NCBI RefSeq assembly: GCF_014636475.1
Contig: NZ_BMEL01000001.1
Span: 248,001 to 312,000 of the forward strand
Length of the DNA stretch: 64,000 nucleotides
Direction of reading: 5' to 3'
Source: Halobacillus andaensis
GTDB taxonomy: Bacteria > Bacillota > Bacilli > Bacillales > Halobacillaceae
Below, in pieces: positions 1-9,935 of the stretch; position 1 is the first letter of the stretch, and each line of letters begins with the position of its first letter. The notes beneath the pieces were generated by a model, which searched no databases, was not told the origin of the DNA, and saw nothing but the letters and a program-made list of their open reading frames with translations. A program made the position numbers and the translations under genes.

Positions 1-1
1 A

Positions 2-259
2 GAAAAACTTAAAAAGCTAATCCCTAGGCAGCAATTTGAAGTGCCAGTGCAGGCAGCCATCGGTAATAAGATTGTAGCTCGAACAACAATAAAAGCTATG
101 CGTAAAAATGTACTTTCTAAATGTTACGGGGGAGACATTTCCCGTAAGCGTAAATTGCTTGAGAAGCAAAAAGAAGGTAAAAAGCGTATGAAGATGGTAG
201 GGTCAGTAGAAGTACCGCAGGAAGCGTTTATGTCCGTATTAGAAATTGACGATGATTAA
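2..259 (+). CDS. lepA: Elongation factor 4 (LepA), C-terminal fragment
   Basis: About 85 C-terminal residues of the ribosome back-translocase GTPase LepA/EF4; the rest lies upstream of the window. The stretch [20 protein letters not shown] and the following VEVPQEAF block are the hallmark of the LepA-specific C-terminal domain, which contacts tRNA on the ribosome. The frame is open from base 2 to the TAA. The gene precedes hemW, as in B. subtilis. A terminator-like hairpin follows within 20 bases. The GTPase domains cannot be assessed here. Confidence 0.95.
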   Translation, partial: EKLKKLIPRQQFEVPVQAAIGNKIVARTTIKAMRKNVLSKCYGGDISRKRKLLEKQKEGKKRMKMVGSVEVPQEAFMSVLEIDDD

Positions 260-272
260 TATATGTAAGGTT

Positions 273-308
273 AAGGACCGCAGGGGCATTACTCTTGCGG
301 TTTTCCTT
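273..308 (+). terminator. Weak terminator after lepA
   Basis: ACCGCA (277-282) pairs with TGCGGT (296-301), with outer AAGG/CCTT pairing and a short TTTTCC tail. The U-run is poor, so some readthrough into hemW is likely. Confidence 0.5.
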
Positions 309-325
309 ATGAAAGGTTGTGCAAC

Positions 326-1465
326 ATGAATATTTCTTCAGCATATATCCACATTCCATTTTGTCAGCAGATTTGTCATTACTGTGATTTCACGAAATTC
401 TTTTATAATGAACGGCTTGCCGATGAGTATTTAGAAGCGTTAGAGAAAGAAATCCATACGTATGTTCCTTTAGAAAAAGCAGAGGTTCAAACGATATTCG
501 TAGGCGGAGGTACACCTACGGCTTTAAATGCTCAACAATTGGAGAAGTTGTTGAAAATGATTGATGAACACTTTGATATTTCTCTATGTGTGGAGTATAC
601 CTTTGAAGCGAACCCCGGTGATTTAGATTTAGAAAAAGTGAAGCTGTTAAAAGCTTATGGAGTTAATCGTATTTCTCTTGGGGTTCAGGTTTTCGACGAT
701 GCTATGTTAGAAAAGATAGGAAGAGTTCACCGAGTAAAAGATGTATATACGAACGTTGACCGCTTAATTAACGAGGGTTTAACAAACGTTAGCATCGATT
801 TAATGTATGCATTGCCTGGACAGTCAGTAAAAGATTTTGAGGCAACTATAGATGAAGCTCTGCAGTTTGATCTTCCTCATTATTCTTCTTATTCATTGCA
901 AATAGAACCTAAGACGATTTTTTATCAACGTTACAAAAAGGGGAAACTTATTAAGCCTCCAGAGGAAGATGAAGCTGAAATGTACGAGCTCCTTCAAGCA
1001 AAATTAGCTGCTCACGGGGTCAACCAATACGAAATTAGTAATTTTGCTAAGCCCGGTTATGAGAGTCAGCACAATTTGACATACTGGAATAATGAGCATT
1101 ATTTCGGAATAGGTGCAGGTGCTCACGGCTATCTGCCGGGAATACGTACGATTAATATTCGCCCGCTGCCAGCTTATGTAAAGCAGGCTATGGCTAATGG
1201 AAGACCTATTTTGCACGAAGAGTCTGTAGGTGTGAAAGAACAAATGGAGGAAGAAATGTTTCTTGGCCTAAGAAAAGTGGAAGGTGTATCTACTGGACGC
1301 TTTGAAGAAAAATACGGATGTACGATTGAAAGTGTATTTAAAAATGCTGTTCCACATTTGAAGCAAAGAGGATTATTAAAAGAAGGAAATGGAAATGTGT
1401 TTCTTACAGAACGCGGCAGACTGTTAGGAAATGAAGTCTTTCAGGAATTTCTATTAGAACGATAA
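326..1465 (+). CDS. hemW: Heme chaperone HemW, radical SAM protein
   Basis: 379-residue radical SAM protein of the HemW (formerly HemN-like, YqeR) family, thought to hand heme to membrane targets. The iron-sulfur motif CxxxCxxC is C13, C17 and C20 (CQQICHYC), the HemW spacing, followed by Phe as in true HemW. GGGTPT at 60-65 is the SAM-binding motif. The C-terminal HemN domain runs from about residue 270. I start at ATG 326 rather than TTG 317, because AAAGG (312-316) sits 9 bases upstream of 326 and touches 317. It lies between lepA and hrcA, the usual Bacillus order. Old annotations as coproporphyrinogen oxidase are probably wrong for this subfamily. Confidence 0.93.
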   Translation: MNISSAYIHIPFCQQICHYCDFTKFFYNERLADEYLEALEKEIHTYVPLEKAEVQTIFVGGGTPTALNAQQLEKLLKMIDEHFDISLCVEYTFEANPGDLDLEKVKLLKAYGVNRISLGVQVFDDAMLEKIGRVHRVKDVYTNVDRLINEGLTNVSIDLMYALPGQSVKDFEATIDEALQFDLPHYSSYSLQIEPKTIFYQRYKKGKLIKPPEEDEAEMYELLQAKLAAHGVNQYEISNFAKPGYESQHNLTYWNNEHYFGIGAGAHGYLPGIRTINIRPLPAYVKQAMANGRPILHEESVGVKEQMEEEMFLGLRKVEGVSTGRFEEKYGCTIESVFKNAVPHLKQRGLLKEGNGNVFLTERGRLLGNEVFQEFLLER

Positions 1466-1482
1466 AAAACGAAGTATATCCA

Positions 1483-1511
1483 TTGACAACGTATAGGCCT
1501 TTTGATAATTT
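1483..1511 (+). promoter_or_regulatory. Sigma-A promoter of hrcA operon
   Basis: TTGACA at 1483-1488 is a perfect -35. The -10 is either GATAAT (1504-1509, 15-base spacer) or TAATTT (1506-1511, 17-base spacer). The CIRCE operator lies just downstream, over the expected transcription start. Confidence 0.7.
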
Positions 1512-1521
1512 ATTATTAGAT

Positions 1522-1548
1522 TTAGCACTCACTTAAATCGAGTGCTAA
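1522..1548 (+). promoter_or_regulatory. CIRCE operator (HrcA binding site)
   Basis: TTAGCACTC (1522-1530), nine bases, then GAGTGCTAA (1540-1548): a perfect match to the CIRCE consensus. It lies 15 bases before hrcA, so HrcA should repress its own operon and heat should relieve it. It is the only CIRCE seen in the window; groESL is elsewhere. Confidence 0.97.
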
Positions 1549-1563
1549 CAGGGGTGGTTATCG

Positions 1564-2586
1564 ATGTTAACGGATAGGCAGTTATTAATTCTGCAAGTCA
1601 TAATTGATGAGTTTATCCTGACTGCACAACCTGTAGGTTCAAGGTCATTGTCAAAGAAGGACGAAATCACTCACAGTTCTGCTACAATTAGAAACGAAAT
1701 GGCAGACTTAGAAGAAATGGGATTTTTAGAAAAAACTCACTCTTCATCAGGACGTGTTCCTTCTGAGAAAGGTTATCGCTTTTATGTCGATCATTTGCTA
1801 TCACCTCTTCGGTTATCTAACCAAGAGTTGAGGACGATTAAGCAAGCATTCAATGACCGAAGAATGGAATTTGAAAGAGTCGTTCAAAAGTCTGCCGGCA
1901 TTTTATCAGAACTTACAAATTACACTTCCATTATTCTCGGTCCAGAAGTGTTTGAGACAAAATTAAAGCAGCTGCAAATTGTCCCCCTAAATGATCAATC
2001 AGCTATAGCCATTTTAGTCACAGATACAGGACATGTGGAGCACAGAGCCTTTAATGTACCTTTTGAAATGGATCAGTCTCAGTTAGAAAAAATGGTGAAC
2101 ATCTTAAATGATCGTTTAAGAGGAATTCCTCTTGTTCACCTTTATGAAAAGCTGCAGTCAGAGATCTTTGATTTAATAAAATCTCATACTGATCAGCATG
2201 AACACGCCTTTACGTATTTGCAAGCCGCTTTACTAGATGATCACCAGACGAAATTATATGTTGGGGGAAAAACGAACATCTTAAGGCAGCCGGAATTTAA
2301 AGATTTAGATAAAGTTCGTTCCTTATATGCCATTATTGAAAGAGAGAATGAAATGGCCGATCTTTTAAGGTCAGGTGAAAAAGGTGTCCATGTCCGAATT
2401 GGTCATGAAAACCCATTTGATGCTATGCAAAACTGCAGTTTAATTACTGCAAGTTATACGCTAGGGAACGAACAAGTGGGTACGATTGCTTTATTAGGTC
2501 CAACAAGAATGGAATATAACCGCGTTGTTTCACTTTTAAATGTGTTATCTAAGCAAATGACAGATACATTCCGAGCGTGGTATTAG
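1564..2586 (+). CDS. hrcA: Heat-inducible transcription repressor HrcA
   Basis: 340 residues, normal HrcA length. The N-terminal winged helix (about 1-75) contains the conserved LTDRQLLILQVIIDEF start and the ATIRNEMADLEEMGFLEKTH recognition region. A GAF-like dimerisation domain follows, with an inserted domain in the middle. HrcA binds CIRCE and needs GroEL for activity. ATG 1564 has a GGGGTGG ribosome site at 1550-1556. It is first in the hrcA-grpE-dnaK cluster and follows its own operator, so it is autoregulated. Confidence 0.97.
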   Translation: MLTDRQLLILQVIIDEFILTAQPVGSRSLSKKDEITHSSATIRNEMADLEEMGFLEKTHSSSGRVPSEKGYRFYVDHLLSPLRLSNQELRTIKQAFNDRRMEFERVVQKSAGILSELTNYTSIILGPEVFETKLKQLQIVPLNDQSAIAILVTDTGHVEHRAFNVPFEMDQSQLEKMVNILNDRLRGIPLVHLYEKLQSEIFDLIKSHTDQHEHAFTYLQAALLDDHQTKLYVGGKTNILRQPEFKDLDKVRSLYAIIERENEMADLLRSGEKGVHVRIGHENPFDAMQNCSLITASYTLGNEQVGTIALLGPTRMEYNRVVSLLNVLSKQMTDTFRAWY

Positions 2587-2659
2587 TTTAGCTGCGTAGT
2601 GGAGAAGGAATAACAGATGGGGAAGTAAGATATCCCATCGCTTCTTTTTGTCTATTGCT

Positions 2660-2688
2660 TTTTTAAGAATATAAATTCATGTTATAGT
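2660..2688 (+). promoter_or_regulatory. Possible internal promoter before grpE
   Basis: TTTTTA (2660-2665), 17 bases, TATAGT (2683-2688). The -35 is weak, and grpE probably also receives transcription from the hrcA promoter across the 137-base gap. Confidence 0.35.
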
Positions 2689-2723
2689 CATAACGGTGAA
2701 AGGGAACCAAGGAGGTGTACGTC

Positions 2724-3275
2724 ATGGAAGAAAAAAAGCAAGAAGAAGTATCAGAACAAGAAATTATTGATCAACCGAATGAAGATGAAACTACTGAAAA
2801 TAGCCAGGCTGAAGTAGTCGAAGAAGATAGTGAACTGGATCAACTTCGTGAAGAAAAAGAAGAAATCCACAATCGCCTCCTTCGTCTTCAGGCTGATTAT
2901 GATAACTTCCGTCGCCGCACTCAAAAAGAGAAAGAGGCCGATCGGAAATATAAAGCTCAATCTTTAGTTGAAGAGCTCATTCCTGTATTAGACAATTTTG
3001 AGAGAGCTTTACAAGTTGAAGTAGATGGAGAATCTGCTCAAAATTTTGCTAGTGGGATGAAAATGGTTTATGACCAGTTCCAAGCTGCTCTTGATAAAGA
3101 GGGTGTGGAAGAAATTCCAGCTCAAGGCGAAGTATTCGATCCTCACTTGCACCAAGCAGTTATGCAAGTGGAAGATGATAACTATGAATCCAATGTAGTT
3201 GTTGAACAGCTTCAAAAAGGGTATCGATTAAACGATCGTGTTATTCGCCCGGCAATGGTAAAAGTAAATCAATAA
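2724..3275 (+). CDS. grpE: Nucleotide exchange factor GrpE
   Basis: 183 residues. An acidic disordered N-terminus (about 1-40) leads into the long GrpE dimer coiled coil with [20 protein letters not shown], then the beta wing with the typical [13 protein letters not shown] and [16 protein letters not shown] blocks. It releases ADP from DnaK. The start is ATG 2724: AAGGAGG (2709-2715) lies 8 bases before it, whereas the upstream in-frame GTG at 2715 overlaps that ribosome site. It lies 39 bases before dnaK and is almost certainly co-transcribed with it. Confidence 0.97.
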   Translation: MEEKKQEEVSEQEIIDQPNEDETTENSQAEVVEEDSELDQLREEKEEIHNRLLRLQADYDNFRRRTQKEKEADRKYKAQSLVEELIPVLDNFERALQVEVDGESAQNFASGMKMVYDQFQAALDKEGVEEIPAQGEVFDPHLHQAVMQVEDDNYESNVVVEQLQKGYRLNDRVIRPAMVKVNQ

Positions 3276-3299
3276 TGAATTGAGATTTAAATAATGTAG

Positions 3300-5144
<1,845 letters not shown>

Positions 5145-5156
5145 TGGATTGAAATG

Positions 5157-5196
5157 AAAAAGTCAAAGTCAGGATCATCTTGACTTTGACTTTTTT
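5157..5196 (+). terminator. Terminator between dnaK and dnaJ
   Basis: Near-perfect 15-bp stem: 5157-5171 pairs with 5181-5195, followed by a T-run. It sits inside what is usually one heat-shock operon. Confidence 0.9.
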
Positions 5197-5235
5197 CAGG
5201 TCCAGACCATTCTGTACAACTCTCTAAATAGTTGC

Positions 5236-5264
5236 TTGAACGTAAGAGAGAGTGTTAATATAAA
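5236..5264 (+). promoter_or_regulatory. Dedicated dnaJ promoter
   Basis: TTGAAC (5236-5241), exactly 17 bases, TATAAA (5259-5264), 36 bases before the dnaJ start. No CIRCE lies next to it, so dnaJ may be partly uncoupled from HrcA control. Confidence 0.75.
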
Positions 5265-5299
5265 CCTTATGCAATAGTGTCCGGGAGAGTGATCGACAA

Positions 5300-6427
5300 G
5301 TGAGTAAACGAGATTATTACGAAGTGCTGGGTGTATCTAAGGATGCTTCTAAGGATGAAATTAAAAAAGCATACCGAAAATTAGCACGTAAATACCACCC
5401 AGATGTTAGTGAAGAAGAAAACGCATCAGAGAAGTTTAAAGAAGCTAAAGAAGCTTATGAAACGCTAAGCGATCAGCAAAAGCGTGCTCAGTATGATCAA
5501 TTTGGCCATGCAGGCCCTCAAGGTCAAGGTTTCGGCGGCTTTGGTGGCGGAGGAGAAGACTTCGGCGGTTTTGGAGACATCTTTGATATGTTCTTCGGAG
5601 GCGGAGGCCGCAGAAGAGATCCTAATGCCCCAAGAAAAGGTGCAGACCTCCAATATTCCATGACGCTTCAGTTTGAAGAGGCGATTTTTGGTAAAAGCAC
5701 GGACGTTGAGATTCCTACAGAAGAAACATGTGATACATGTGATGGTTCAGGGGCTAAGCCAGGAACCTCACCAGAAACTTGTTCTCATTGCCAGGGAAGC
5801 GGTCAAATTAATCAAGAGCAAAACACCCCATTTGGTCGAGTCGTGAACCGACGAGTCTGCCATTACTGTCAAGGAAGCGGTCAAATCGTTAAAGACAAGT
5901 GTAATACTTGCGGAGGAGATGGCCGAGTAACGAACCGTAAGAAAATTCACATCGACATTCCAGCTGGTATTGAAGAAGGGCAGCAAATTCGGGTACCTGG
6001 AAAAGGGGAAGCCGGAGTAAATGGTGGACCGGCTGGCGACTTATTTGTTGTCATTCGTGTACAGCCACATGAATTCTTCGAACGTGAGGGAGATCATATC
6101 TTTTGTGAAATCCCCCTAACCTTTGCTCAGGCAGCTCTCGGTGATGAAATTGAAGTGCCGACAGTTCACGGGAAAGTGAAACTAAAAATCCCTGGTGGAA
6201 CGCAAACGGGGAAAACCTTCCGCTTAAAAGAGAAAGGGTCTCCGAACGTACATGGAAGAGGACATGGAGATCAACATGTAAAAATCCGTGTGATTACACC
6301 AAAAAATCTTACGGATCGACAGAAAGAATTAATTCGAGAATTTAATGAAATTAGTGGGAATGAAGCCACTGAAGAACAGCATGGTACCTTCTTTGAGAGA
6401 ATGAAGCGTGCGTTTAAAGGTGATTGA
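5300..6427 (+). CDS. dnaJ: Chaperone DnaJ (Hsp40)
   Basis: 375 residues, complete type I DnaJ. The J domain occupies 1-70 with HPD at 33-35. A Gly/Phe-rich linker follows at about 72-110. Four CxxCxGxG zinc repeats are visible ([32 protein letters not shown]), followed by the C-terminal substrate-binding domains. It stimulates DnaK ATPase and delivers unfolded clients. It starts with GTG at 5300; the ribosome site (GGGAG, about 5283) is further off than usual. It has its own promoter and is followed by a structured terminator. Confidence 0.97.
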   Translation: MSKRDYYEVLGVSKDASKDEIKKAYRKLARKYHPDVSEEENASEKFKEAKEAYETLSDQQKRAQYDQFGHAGPQGQGFGGFGGGGEDFGGFGDIFDMFFGGGGRRRDPNAPRKGADLQYSMTLQFEEAIFGKSTDVEIPTEETCDTCDGSGAKPGTSPETCSHCQGSGQINQEQNTPFGRVVNRRVCHYCQGSGQIVKDKCNTCGGDGRVTNRKKIHIDIPAGIEEGQQIRVPGKGEAGVNGGPAGDLFVVIRVQPHEFFEREGDHIFCEIPLTFAQAALGDEIEVPTVHGKVKLKIPGGTQTGKTFRLKEKGSPNVHGRGHGDQHVKIRVITPKNLTDRQKELIREFNEISGNEATEEQHGTFFERMKRAFKGD

Positions 6428-6438
6428 TCACAACTAAG

Positions 6439-6502
6439 AGTGTCTAGCAGTTATCATTGTACGGGATTGCCCGGAGCCTTGAGTGCTAGGCACTTTCTTT
6501 TT
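6439..6502 (+). terminator. Two-tier terminator after dnaJ
   Basis: An 11-bp outer stem, AGTGTCTAGCA (6439-6449) with TGCTAGGCACT (6484-6494), is followed by TTCTTTTT. Its 34-base loop holds a small inner hairpin, CGGG (6462-6465) with CCCG (6470-6473). Confidence 0.7.
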
Positions 6503-6538
6503 AATACTTAATCATATGAAAAGTGAGTTGATCCGATA

Positions 6539-7471
6539 ATGAAGTGGTCAGAAATTTGTATACACACTACGAATGAAGCGATTGAACCAGTATCTAATAT
6601 TTTGCACGAGGCTGGAGCGAGCGGGGTAGTTATTGAGGACCCTCGAGACATGATTAAAGAAGAGACTGCTTTAGGGGAAATCTACGAGTTGAACCCACAA
6701 GATTATCCTGAAGAAGGTGTGTATGTAAAGGCTTATCTGCAAATGAATAGCTTCCTTGGAGAAACGGTTGATTCTATAAAACAGTCAGTGACCAATTTGA
6801 AAATGTATGATATTGATATTGGGAACAATGCCGTTACTTTAAATGAAATTCACGAAGAAGATTGGGCAACGGCCTGGAAGAAATATTATAAACCTGTAAA
6901 GATCTCTGAACGGATTACTATCATCCCGACATGGGAAGAGTACGAGCCAGTGTCCAGCGATGAGCTTATTATTGAGATGGATCCTGGAATGGCGTTCGGT
7001 ACAGGGACTCATCCTACGACTGTTTTAAGTATGCAGGCATTAGAGCAATATTTAAGTCCTGATGACCTTGTATTGGATGTCGGTGCTGGATCGGGCATAT
7101 TAAGCGTGGCTTCTGTTCTTTTAGGTGCGAAACATGTTCATGCCTTTGATTTAGATGAAGTAGCTGTTAAAAGCACGAATAATAATGCTGAATTAAACCA
7201 AGTACAAAACCAAATCACATCCAAGAAAAACGACTTGCTCAAGGATGTATCGGTCGAACCTGATTTAATCGTGTCAAACATATTAGCAGAGATCATTATT
7301 AAGTTCGTAGATGATGCTTATCGTCTGTTGAAAAAAGATGGTTACTTTATTACTTCCGGCATTATTTCAGGGAAAAAAGAATTAGTTTTAGATCGTTTGA
7401 AGCAAGCAGGATTTGAAATTATAGAAACGAACAAAATGGAAGACTGGGTGTCAATTATCGCTAAGAAATAA
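6539..7471 (+). CDS. prmA: Ribosomal protein L11 methyltransferase
   Basis: 310 residues, class I SAM methyltransferase PrmA, which trimethylates ribosomal protein L11. The L11-binding N-terminal domain is about 1-100. MAFGTGTHPTT and the SAM loop LDVGAGSGILSVA are the PrmA signatures, and VSNILAEII carries the NxL motif near the active site. It lies between dnaJ and rsmE with 11 bases to rsmE, as in B. subtilis (yqeT-yqeU). ATG 6539 has only a weak ribosome site, and a terminator separates it from dnaJ, so its promoter is not obvious. Confidence 0.95.
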   Translation: MKWSEICIHTTNEAIEPVSNILHEAGASGVVIEDPRDMIKEETALGEIYELNPQDYPEEGVYVKAYLQMNSFLGETVDSIKQSVTNLKMYDIDIGNNAVTLNEIHEEDWATAWKKYYKPVKISERITIIPTWEEYEPVSSDELIIEMDPGMAFGTGTHPTTVLSMQALEQYLSPDDLVLDVGAGSGILSVASVLLGAKHVHAFDLDEVAVKSTNNNAELNQVQNQITSKKNDLLKDVSVEPDLIVSNILAEIIIKFVDDAYRLLKKDGYFITSGIISGKKELVLDRLKQAGFEIIETNKMEDWVSIIAKK

Positions 7472-7482
7472 GGTGTGATGTT

Positions 7483-8229
7483 ATGCAAAGGTATTTTGTG
7501 GAGTCCTTAAATTGGGATCAATCTCACGTATACATTAATAGTGACGACGTTCATCATATTGTGAATGTTATGCGTATGGTGGAAGGAAATAAACTAATCT
7601 GTGTCCACCCCAATGAAGGAGCAGCTGTCTGCTCTATTTTACAAATTGAGGGGTCAGAGCAAGTGGTTTGTAAAATAGAAGAATGGATCACACAAGATAT
7701 TGAACTTCCTGTTAAAGTAACGGTTGTCCAAAGCCTTGGTAAAGGCGATAAAGTAGAACAAGTGGTACAAAAAGGCACGGAACTCGGAGCTGATTCTTTT
7801 ATCCCTTTTCAAGCTGACCGATCAGTTGCTAAGTGGGATGCGAAGAAATCAGATAAAAAGATTCATCGGCTTGAAAAGATTGCGAAAGAAGCAAGTGAGC
7901 AATCTGAGCGTACCTCTATACCTTCGGTGAAGAAATTAATGAAGATTAATGAGATTGTCAGCTTAGAGGGCTATGATTACAAGATTCTAGCGTATGAAGG
8001 GGAAGCAAGAAACGGTTATTCAGAAACAATCAAAATAATTTTTGGAAAAGTGAAGCCCGGGGATTCAATTATTGTTGTATTTGGTCCTGAAGGGGGATTC
8101 TCGGACAAGGAAGTGGAAACTTTTCTTCAATCAGGCTTTCAATCCATTCGCTTAGGCCCCCGAATACTAAGAATGGAAACAGCACCCCTTTATTTTCTAT
8201 CAGCTCTTTCTTATCAACTTGAAGAATAA
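7483..8229 (+). CDS. rsmE: 16S rRNA m3U1498 methyltransferase RsmE
   Basis: 248 residues, SPOUT-class methyltransferase that makes N3-methyluridine 1498 on 16S rRNA. The N-terminal PUA-like domain begins MQRYFVE. The C-terminal knot carries VVFGPEGGFSDKEVE and RLGPRILRMETAPLYFLSAL, the diagnostic SAM-binding motifs. The start ATG 7483 lies 11 bases after prmA, so the two are probably translated from one message. A 13-bp palindrome follows the stop. Confidence 0.95.
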   Translation: MQRYFVESLNWDQSHVYINSDDVHHIVNVMRMVEGNKLICVHPNEGAAVCSILQIEGSEQVVCKIEEWITQDIELPVKVTVVQSLGKGDKVEQVVQKGTELGADSFIPFQADRSVAKWDAKKSDKKIHRLEKIAKEASEQSERTSIPSVKKLMKINEIVSLEGYDYKILAYEGEARNGYSETIKIIFGKVKPGDSIIVVFGPEGGFSDKEVETFLQSGFQSIRLGPRILRMETAPLYFLSALSYQLEE

Positions 8230-8234
8230 TCAGT

Positions 8235-8268
8235 AATAACCCACTGCGTATTCATGCGGTGGGTTATT
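8235..8268 (+). terminator. Palindrome after rsmE, no U-run
   Basis: 13-bp stem: AATAACCCACTGC (8235-8247) with GCGGTGGGTTATT (8256-8268). There is no T tail on the plus strand, so it may stabilise the 3' end rather than terminate efficiently. Confidence 0.5.
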
Positions 8269-8308
8269 AGAATAAAGCTCATTTGTTATGGTAACCCTTT
8301 CATAATGA

Positions 8309-8338
8309 TTCGCTTTTTAGTCATAATCGTGCTATGAT
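8309..8338 (+). promoter_or_regulatory. Probable deoC promoter
   Basis: TTCGCT (8309-8314), 18 bases, TATGAT (8333-8338), 42 bases before the deoC start. The -35 is imperfect. Confidence 0.45.
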
Positions 8339-8379
8339 ACAATAGATGTACGTACAACCAGCCGAAAGGAAGATTAAAT

Positions 8380-9051
8380 ATGGAACAAAATTTAGCGAAA
8401 CTCATCGACCATACACAATTAAAACCTGATACAACGAAAGACAAAATCGAGCAAATTTGTATAGAGGCACGTGACAACAATTTTATGTCTGTGTGTGTAA
8501 ACCCTCACTGGGTGAGCTACTGTAATGAGTTGCTAGAAGGTACAGATGTTAAAGTTTGTACAGTGATCGGGTTTCCATTAGGAGCAACTACTACCGAAAC
8601 AAAAGTATTTGAAACTCGCCAAGCCATCGAAAATGGGGCTACTGAAGTAGATATGGTAATTAATGTGGGTGAATTAAAATCTGGTCGTACCGACTTTGTT
8701 CTTCAAGATATTCAAGCTGTTGTTAATGAGGCAGAAGGAAAGGCTCTTGTTAAAGTTATTATTGAAACTTCCTTGCTTTCTGAAGAAGAAAAAGTTACCG
8801 CTTCTCAGCTGACTAAAGATGGGGGAGCTGATTTTGTTAAGACTTCAACTGGCTTCTCTGGTGGTGGAGCAACAGTTGAAGATATTAGTCTAATGCGAAA
8901 AACTGTGGGACCGAACTTAGGCGTTAAAGCTTCTGGCGGGGTAAGAGATTATGATGGTGCAAAAGCCGTAATTGAGGCTGGTGCGACACGTATTGGAGCT
9001 AGTGCTGGAATTGCAATCATTAATGGAGAGCAAGGTTCCTCTGATTATTAA
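8380..9051 (+). CDS. deoC: Deoxyribose-phosphate aldolase
   Basis: 223 residues, class I aldolase that splits 2-deoxyribose 5-phosphate into glyceraldehyde 3-phosphate and acetaldehyde in deoxynucleoside catabolism. Seen motifs: [10 protein letters not shown] at the N-terminus, the Schiff-base lysine region VKVIIET, and [18 protein letters not shown] near the phosphate site, then [19 protein letters not shown] precedes ATG 8380. In B. subtilis deoC lies with deoR, nupC and pdp; here it is alone between rsmE and rpsU, as in several other Bacillaceae. Confidence 0.96.
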   Translation: MEQNLAKLIDHTQLKPDTTKDKIEQICIEARDNNFMSVCVNPHWVSYCNELLEGTDVKVCTVIGFPLGATTTETKVFETRQAIENGATEVDMVINVGELKSGRTDFVLQDIQAVVNEAEGKALVKVIIETSLLSEEEKVTASQLTKDGGADFVKTSTGFSGGGATVEDISLMRKTVGPNLGVKASGGVRDYDGAKAVIEAGATRIGASAGIAIINGEQGSSDY

Positions 9052-9074
9052 AAACAGATGTTTTTCGAAAAAAG

Positions 9075-9103
9075 TTGACCATACCCTTCCAATATAATAT
9101 AAT
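9075..9103 (+). promoter_or_regulatory. Strong promoter of rpsU
   Basis: TTGACC (9075-9080), 17 bases, TATAAT (9098-9103). It is a close sigma-A consensus match, fitting a ribosomal protein gene. Confidence 0.85.
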
Positions 9104-9176
9104 TGTCGAAGGTATGAGTGGTGACACTCATACAAGCAGAGAAACAGTTTTTTTGCTTCGGAGGGAGGGAAATAGC

Positions 9177-9350
9177 ATGTCAAAAACAACTCGCGTTCGT
9201 AAAAACGAGTCACTTGAAGATGCTCTTCGTCGCTTCAAGCGCGATGTATCAAAAAGCGGTGCATTAGCTGAATATCGTAAGCGTGAATACTACGATAAGC
9301 CTAGCGTACGCCGTAAGAAAAAGTCTGAGGCCGCTAGAAAGCGCAAGTGA
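9177..9350 (+). CDS. rpsU: 30S ribosomal protein S21
   Basis: 57 residues, very basic, starting [20 protein letters not shown] and ending in a Lys/Arg tail: the bacterial S21 family. The start is ATG 9177, preceded by GGAGGGAGG (9160-9168); longer in-frame readings would include the promoter. It is followed 20 bases later by yqeY, the standard Firmicute rpsU-yqeY pair. Confidence 0.98.
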   Translation: MSKTTRVRKNESLEDALRRFKRDVSKSGALAEYRKREYYDKPSVRRKKKSEAARKRK

Positions 9351-9370
9351 TCTAAAGAGGGTGCAAATAG

Positions 9371-9817
9371 ATGTCTATTACTGAACGTCTAAACCAAGAT
9401 ATGAAAACAGCGATGAAGGCTAGAGACAAAAAGACTCTATCTGTTATTCGCATGGTGAAAGCTTCTATGCAAAATGAAGCGATTAAACTAGGTAAAAATG
9501 AACTATCTGAAGAAGAAGAACTTACAGTTTTATCTCGCGAGGTAAAACAGCGTAAAGATTCCCTCCACGAGTTTAAAGAAGCTGGACGCGAAGATCTTGT
9601 AGAAGAGCTTAATCAAGAAATTGAGATTTTACAAGTATACATGCCTCAACAGCTATCTGACCAAGAACTTGATCAGGTTGTTCAGGAAACCATTCAAGAA
9701 GTAGGAGCCTCATCTAAAGCCGATATGGGCAGAGTGATGAGTGCCGTGATGCCTAAAGTTAAAGGTAAAGCGGATGGTTCTAAAGTGAATCAACTCGTAC
9801 TTAAGCAATTATCTTAA
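9371..9817 (+). CDS. yqeY: GatB/YqeY family protein
   Basis: 148 residues, GatB/YqeY domain along the full length. This domain is shared with the tail of the amidotransferase subunit GatB and is thought to bind tRNA; the cellular role of the free protein is unknown. Visible family features are the helical start with MKAMKARDK-like sequence, EVKQRKDS, and [17 protein letters not shown] followed by [19 protein letters not shown]. It shares the rpsU transcript and ends at a strong terminator. Confidence 0.93.
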   Translation: MSITERLNQDMKTAMKARDKKTLSVIRMVKASMQNEAIKLGKNELSEEEELTVLSREVKQRKDSLHEFKEAGREDLVEELNQEIEILQVYMPQQLSDQELDQVVQETIQEVGASSKADMGRVMSAVMPKVKGKADGSKVNQLVLKQLS

Positions 9818-9824
9818 TTGTAGG

Positions 9825-9856
9825 AAAGTCTCCCTTAAGTTAAGGGAGACTTTTTT
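9825..9856 (+). terminator. Terminator after yqeY
   Basis: AAAGTCTCCCTTAA and its complement TAAGGGAGACTTT form a tight stem with a 2-base loop, followed by T6. Confidence 0.93.
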
Positions 9857-9864
9857 AATTTTTA

Positions 9865-9893
9865 TGAAACTTATTTTATAATAAATACGTATA
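9865..9893 (+). promoter_or_regulatory. Sigma-W type promoter of nfeD-floA operon
   Basis: TGAAAC (9865-9870), exactly 17 bases, CGTATA (9888-9893). This is the consensus of ECF sigma-W promoters. In B. subtilis the orthologous yqeZ-yqfA operon is known to be sigma-W dependent, so position and sequence agree. Confidence 0.88.
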
Positions 9894-9935
9894 GATACTA
9901 TTCAACGGATAAGATAGAATGAGGGGGTGATGGGA

